5,751 nucleotides of DNA from contig DDES01000078.1 in the NCBI GenBank assembly GCA_002336765.1, positions 1-5,751 of the forward strand, given 5' to 3'. The notes beneath the pieces are model-generated. The model made no database searches, was not told where the DNA came from, and saw only the letters and a program-made list of their open reading frames with translations. The stretch comes from Novosphingobium sp. UBA1948. GTDB lineage: Bacteria; Pseudomonadota; Alphaproteobacteria; Sphingomonadales; Sphingomonadaceae. This document shows, piece after piece, positions 5,318-5,751 of this stretch (its first letter is position 1; each line of letters opens with the position of its first letter). Position numbers and translations under genes: made by a program.

Positions 5318-5751
5318 ATGGCAGGCAGCGTCAACAAGGTCATCCTGATCGGCAATCTGGGCGCCGATCCGGAAGTGAAAAGCTTCCAGAACGGTGGCCG
5401 CATCGCCAATCTGCGCATCGCCACCAGCGAGAGCTGGAAGGACCGGGCCACGGGCGAGCGCAAGGAGCGCACCGAGTGGCACAGCGTCGTGCTGAATGGC
5501 GACGGCTTGGTGGGCGTGGCCGAGCGCTATCTACGCAAGGGTTCCAAGGTTTACATCGAAGGCCAGTTGCGCACCCGCAAGTGGCAGGATCAGAGCGGCA
5601 ATGACCGCTATTCGACCGAGGTCTATGTTGGCGTTGGCGGCGCTCTGACCATGCTTGACGGCCCGCAGGGCGGCGGTGCCGGTGGCGGCATGGGCGGTGG
5701 CCAGCGTTCGGGCGGCGGCGACTTCGGCGGCGGTTCGCGCGGTGGCTACTC
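5318..5751 (+). CDS. ssb: single-stranded DNA-binding protein, 3' end cut by the window
   Basis: Tetrameric OB-fold protein that coats single-stranded DNA in replication, recombination and repair. The visible 144 residues hold the full OB domain (residues about 4-114): SVNKVILIGNLGADPEV, NLRIATSESWKDRATGE, RTEWHSVVL, RYLRKGSKVYIEGQLRTRKW and the VGVGGALTMLDG end. Trp40, Trp54 and Trp89 match the DNA-stacking tryptophans 40, 54 and 88 of E. coli SSB. The residue at the place of E. coli Phe60 is Asn60, and there is a one-residue insertion in that loop. A Gly-rich linker starts near residue 116. The acidic C-terminal tip that binds partner proteins lies beyond the window. The ATG has a GAGG site six bases upstream. 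The 17-bp gap from feoB leaves no room for a separate promoter outside feoB, so ssb is either co-transcribed with feoB or uses a promoter inside it. Confidence 0.97.
   Translation, partial: MAGSVNKVILIGNLGADPEVKSFQNGGRIANLRIATSESWKDRATGERKERTEWHSVVLNGDGLVGVAERYLRKGSKVYIEGQLRTRKWQDQSGNDRYSTEVYVGVGGALTMLDGPQGGGAGGGMGGGQRSGGGDFGGGSRGGY

Noticed and set aside
5660..5751. GGC/GGT-rich repetitive run at the right edge as a repeat element
   Set aside because: It is the normal glycine-rich linker of SSB in frame, not a separate repeat.

Overview
The window is GC-rich coding DNA from an alphaproteobacterium. The gene set points to Sphingomonadales, probably near Novosphingobium or Sphingomonas. This rests on the bacterial COQ9-family protein, which is largely alphaproteobacterial, the style of the proteins, and the codon use. 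The exact genus is inference. There are eight protein genes, one of them cut by the right edge. I see no tRNA, rRNA, mobile element, CRISPR array or phage gene. Nearly every base is coding; the longest non-coding stretch is about 111 bp.

Left block (2-1713, minus strand): three genes read leftward in one tightly packed unit. They are a YcgN-family cysteine-cluster protein, a YgjP/DUF45-type zinc metallopeptidase overlapping it by one base (TAATG junction), and a small uncharacterised membrane-anchored coiled-coil protein. The last two are separated by 15 or 42 nt, depending on the start chosen.

Divergent spacer (1714-1824): this separates the leftward unit from the rightward one. It holds an imperfect hairpin and must carry the start signals of both units, but no clear sigma-70 promoter can be read.

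Right block (1825-5751, plus strand): a secreted or periplasmic ankyrin-repeat protein is followed one base later by a COQ9-family ubiquinone-biosynthesis protein. A 56-bp gap containing a Fur-box-like 19-bp palindrome leads to feoA and feoB, the ferrous iron importer, which overlap by 4 bp (GTGA) with a GTG start for feoB. The gene for single-stranded DNA-binding protein (ssb) begins 17 bp after feoB and runs off the window within its glycine-rich linker.

Functionally the right block mixes quinone synthesis, iron uptake and DNA maintenance. The Fe(II) importer is the best-defined module and is probably iron-repressed. I found no convincing new multi-gene system. The points most worth checking are the candidate Fur site, the packing of ssb behind feoB, the missing aromatic residue at the SSB position equivalent to Phe60, and the uncharacterised coiled-coil membrane protein.
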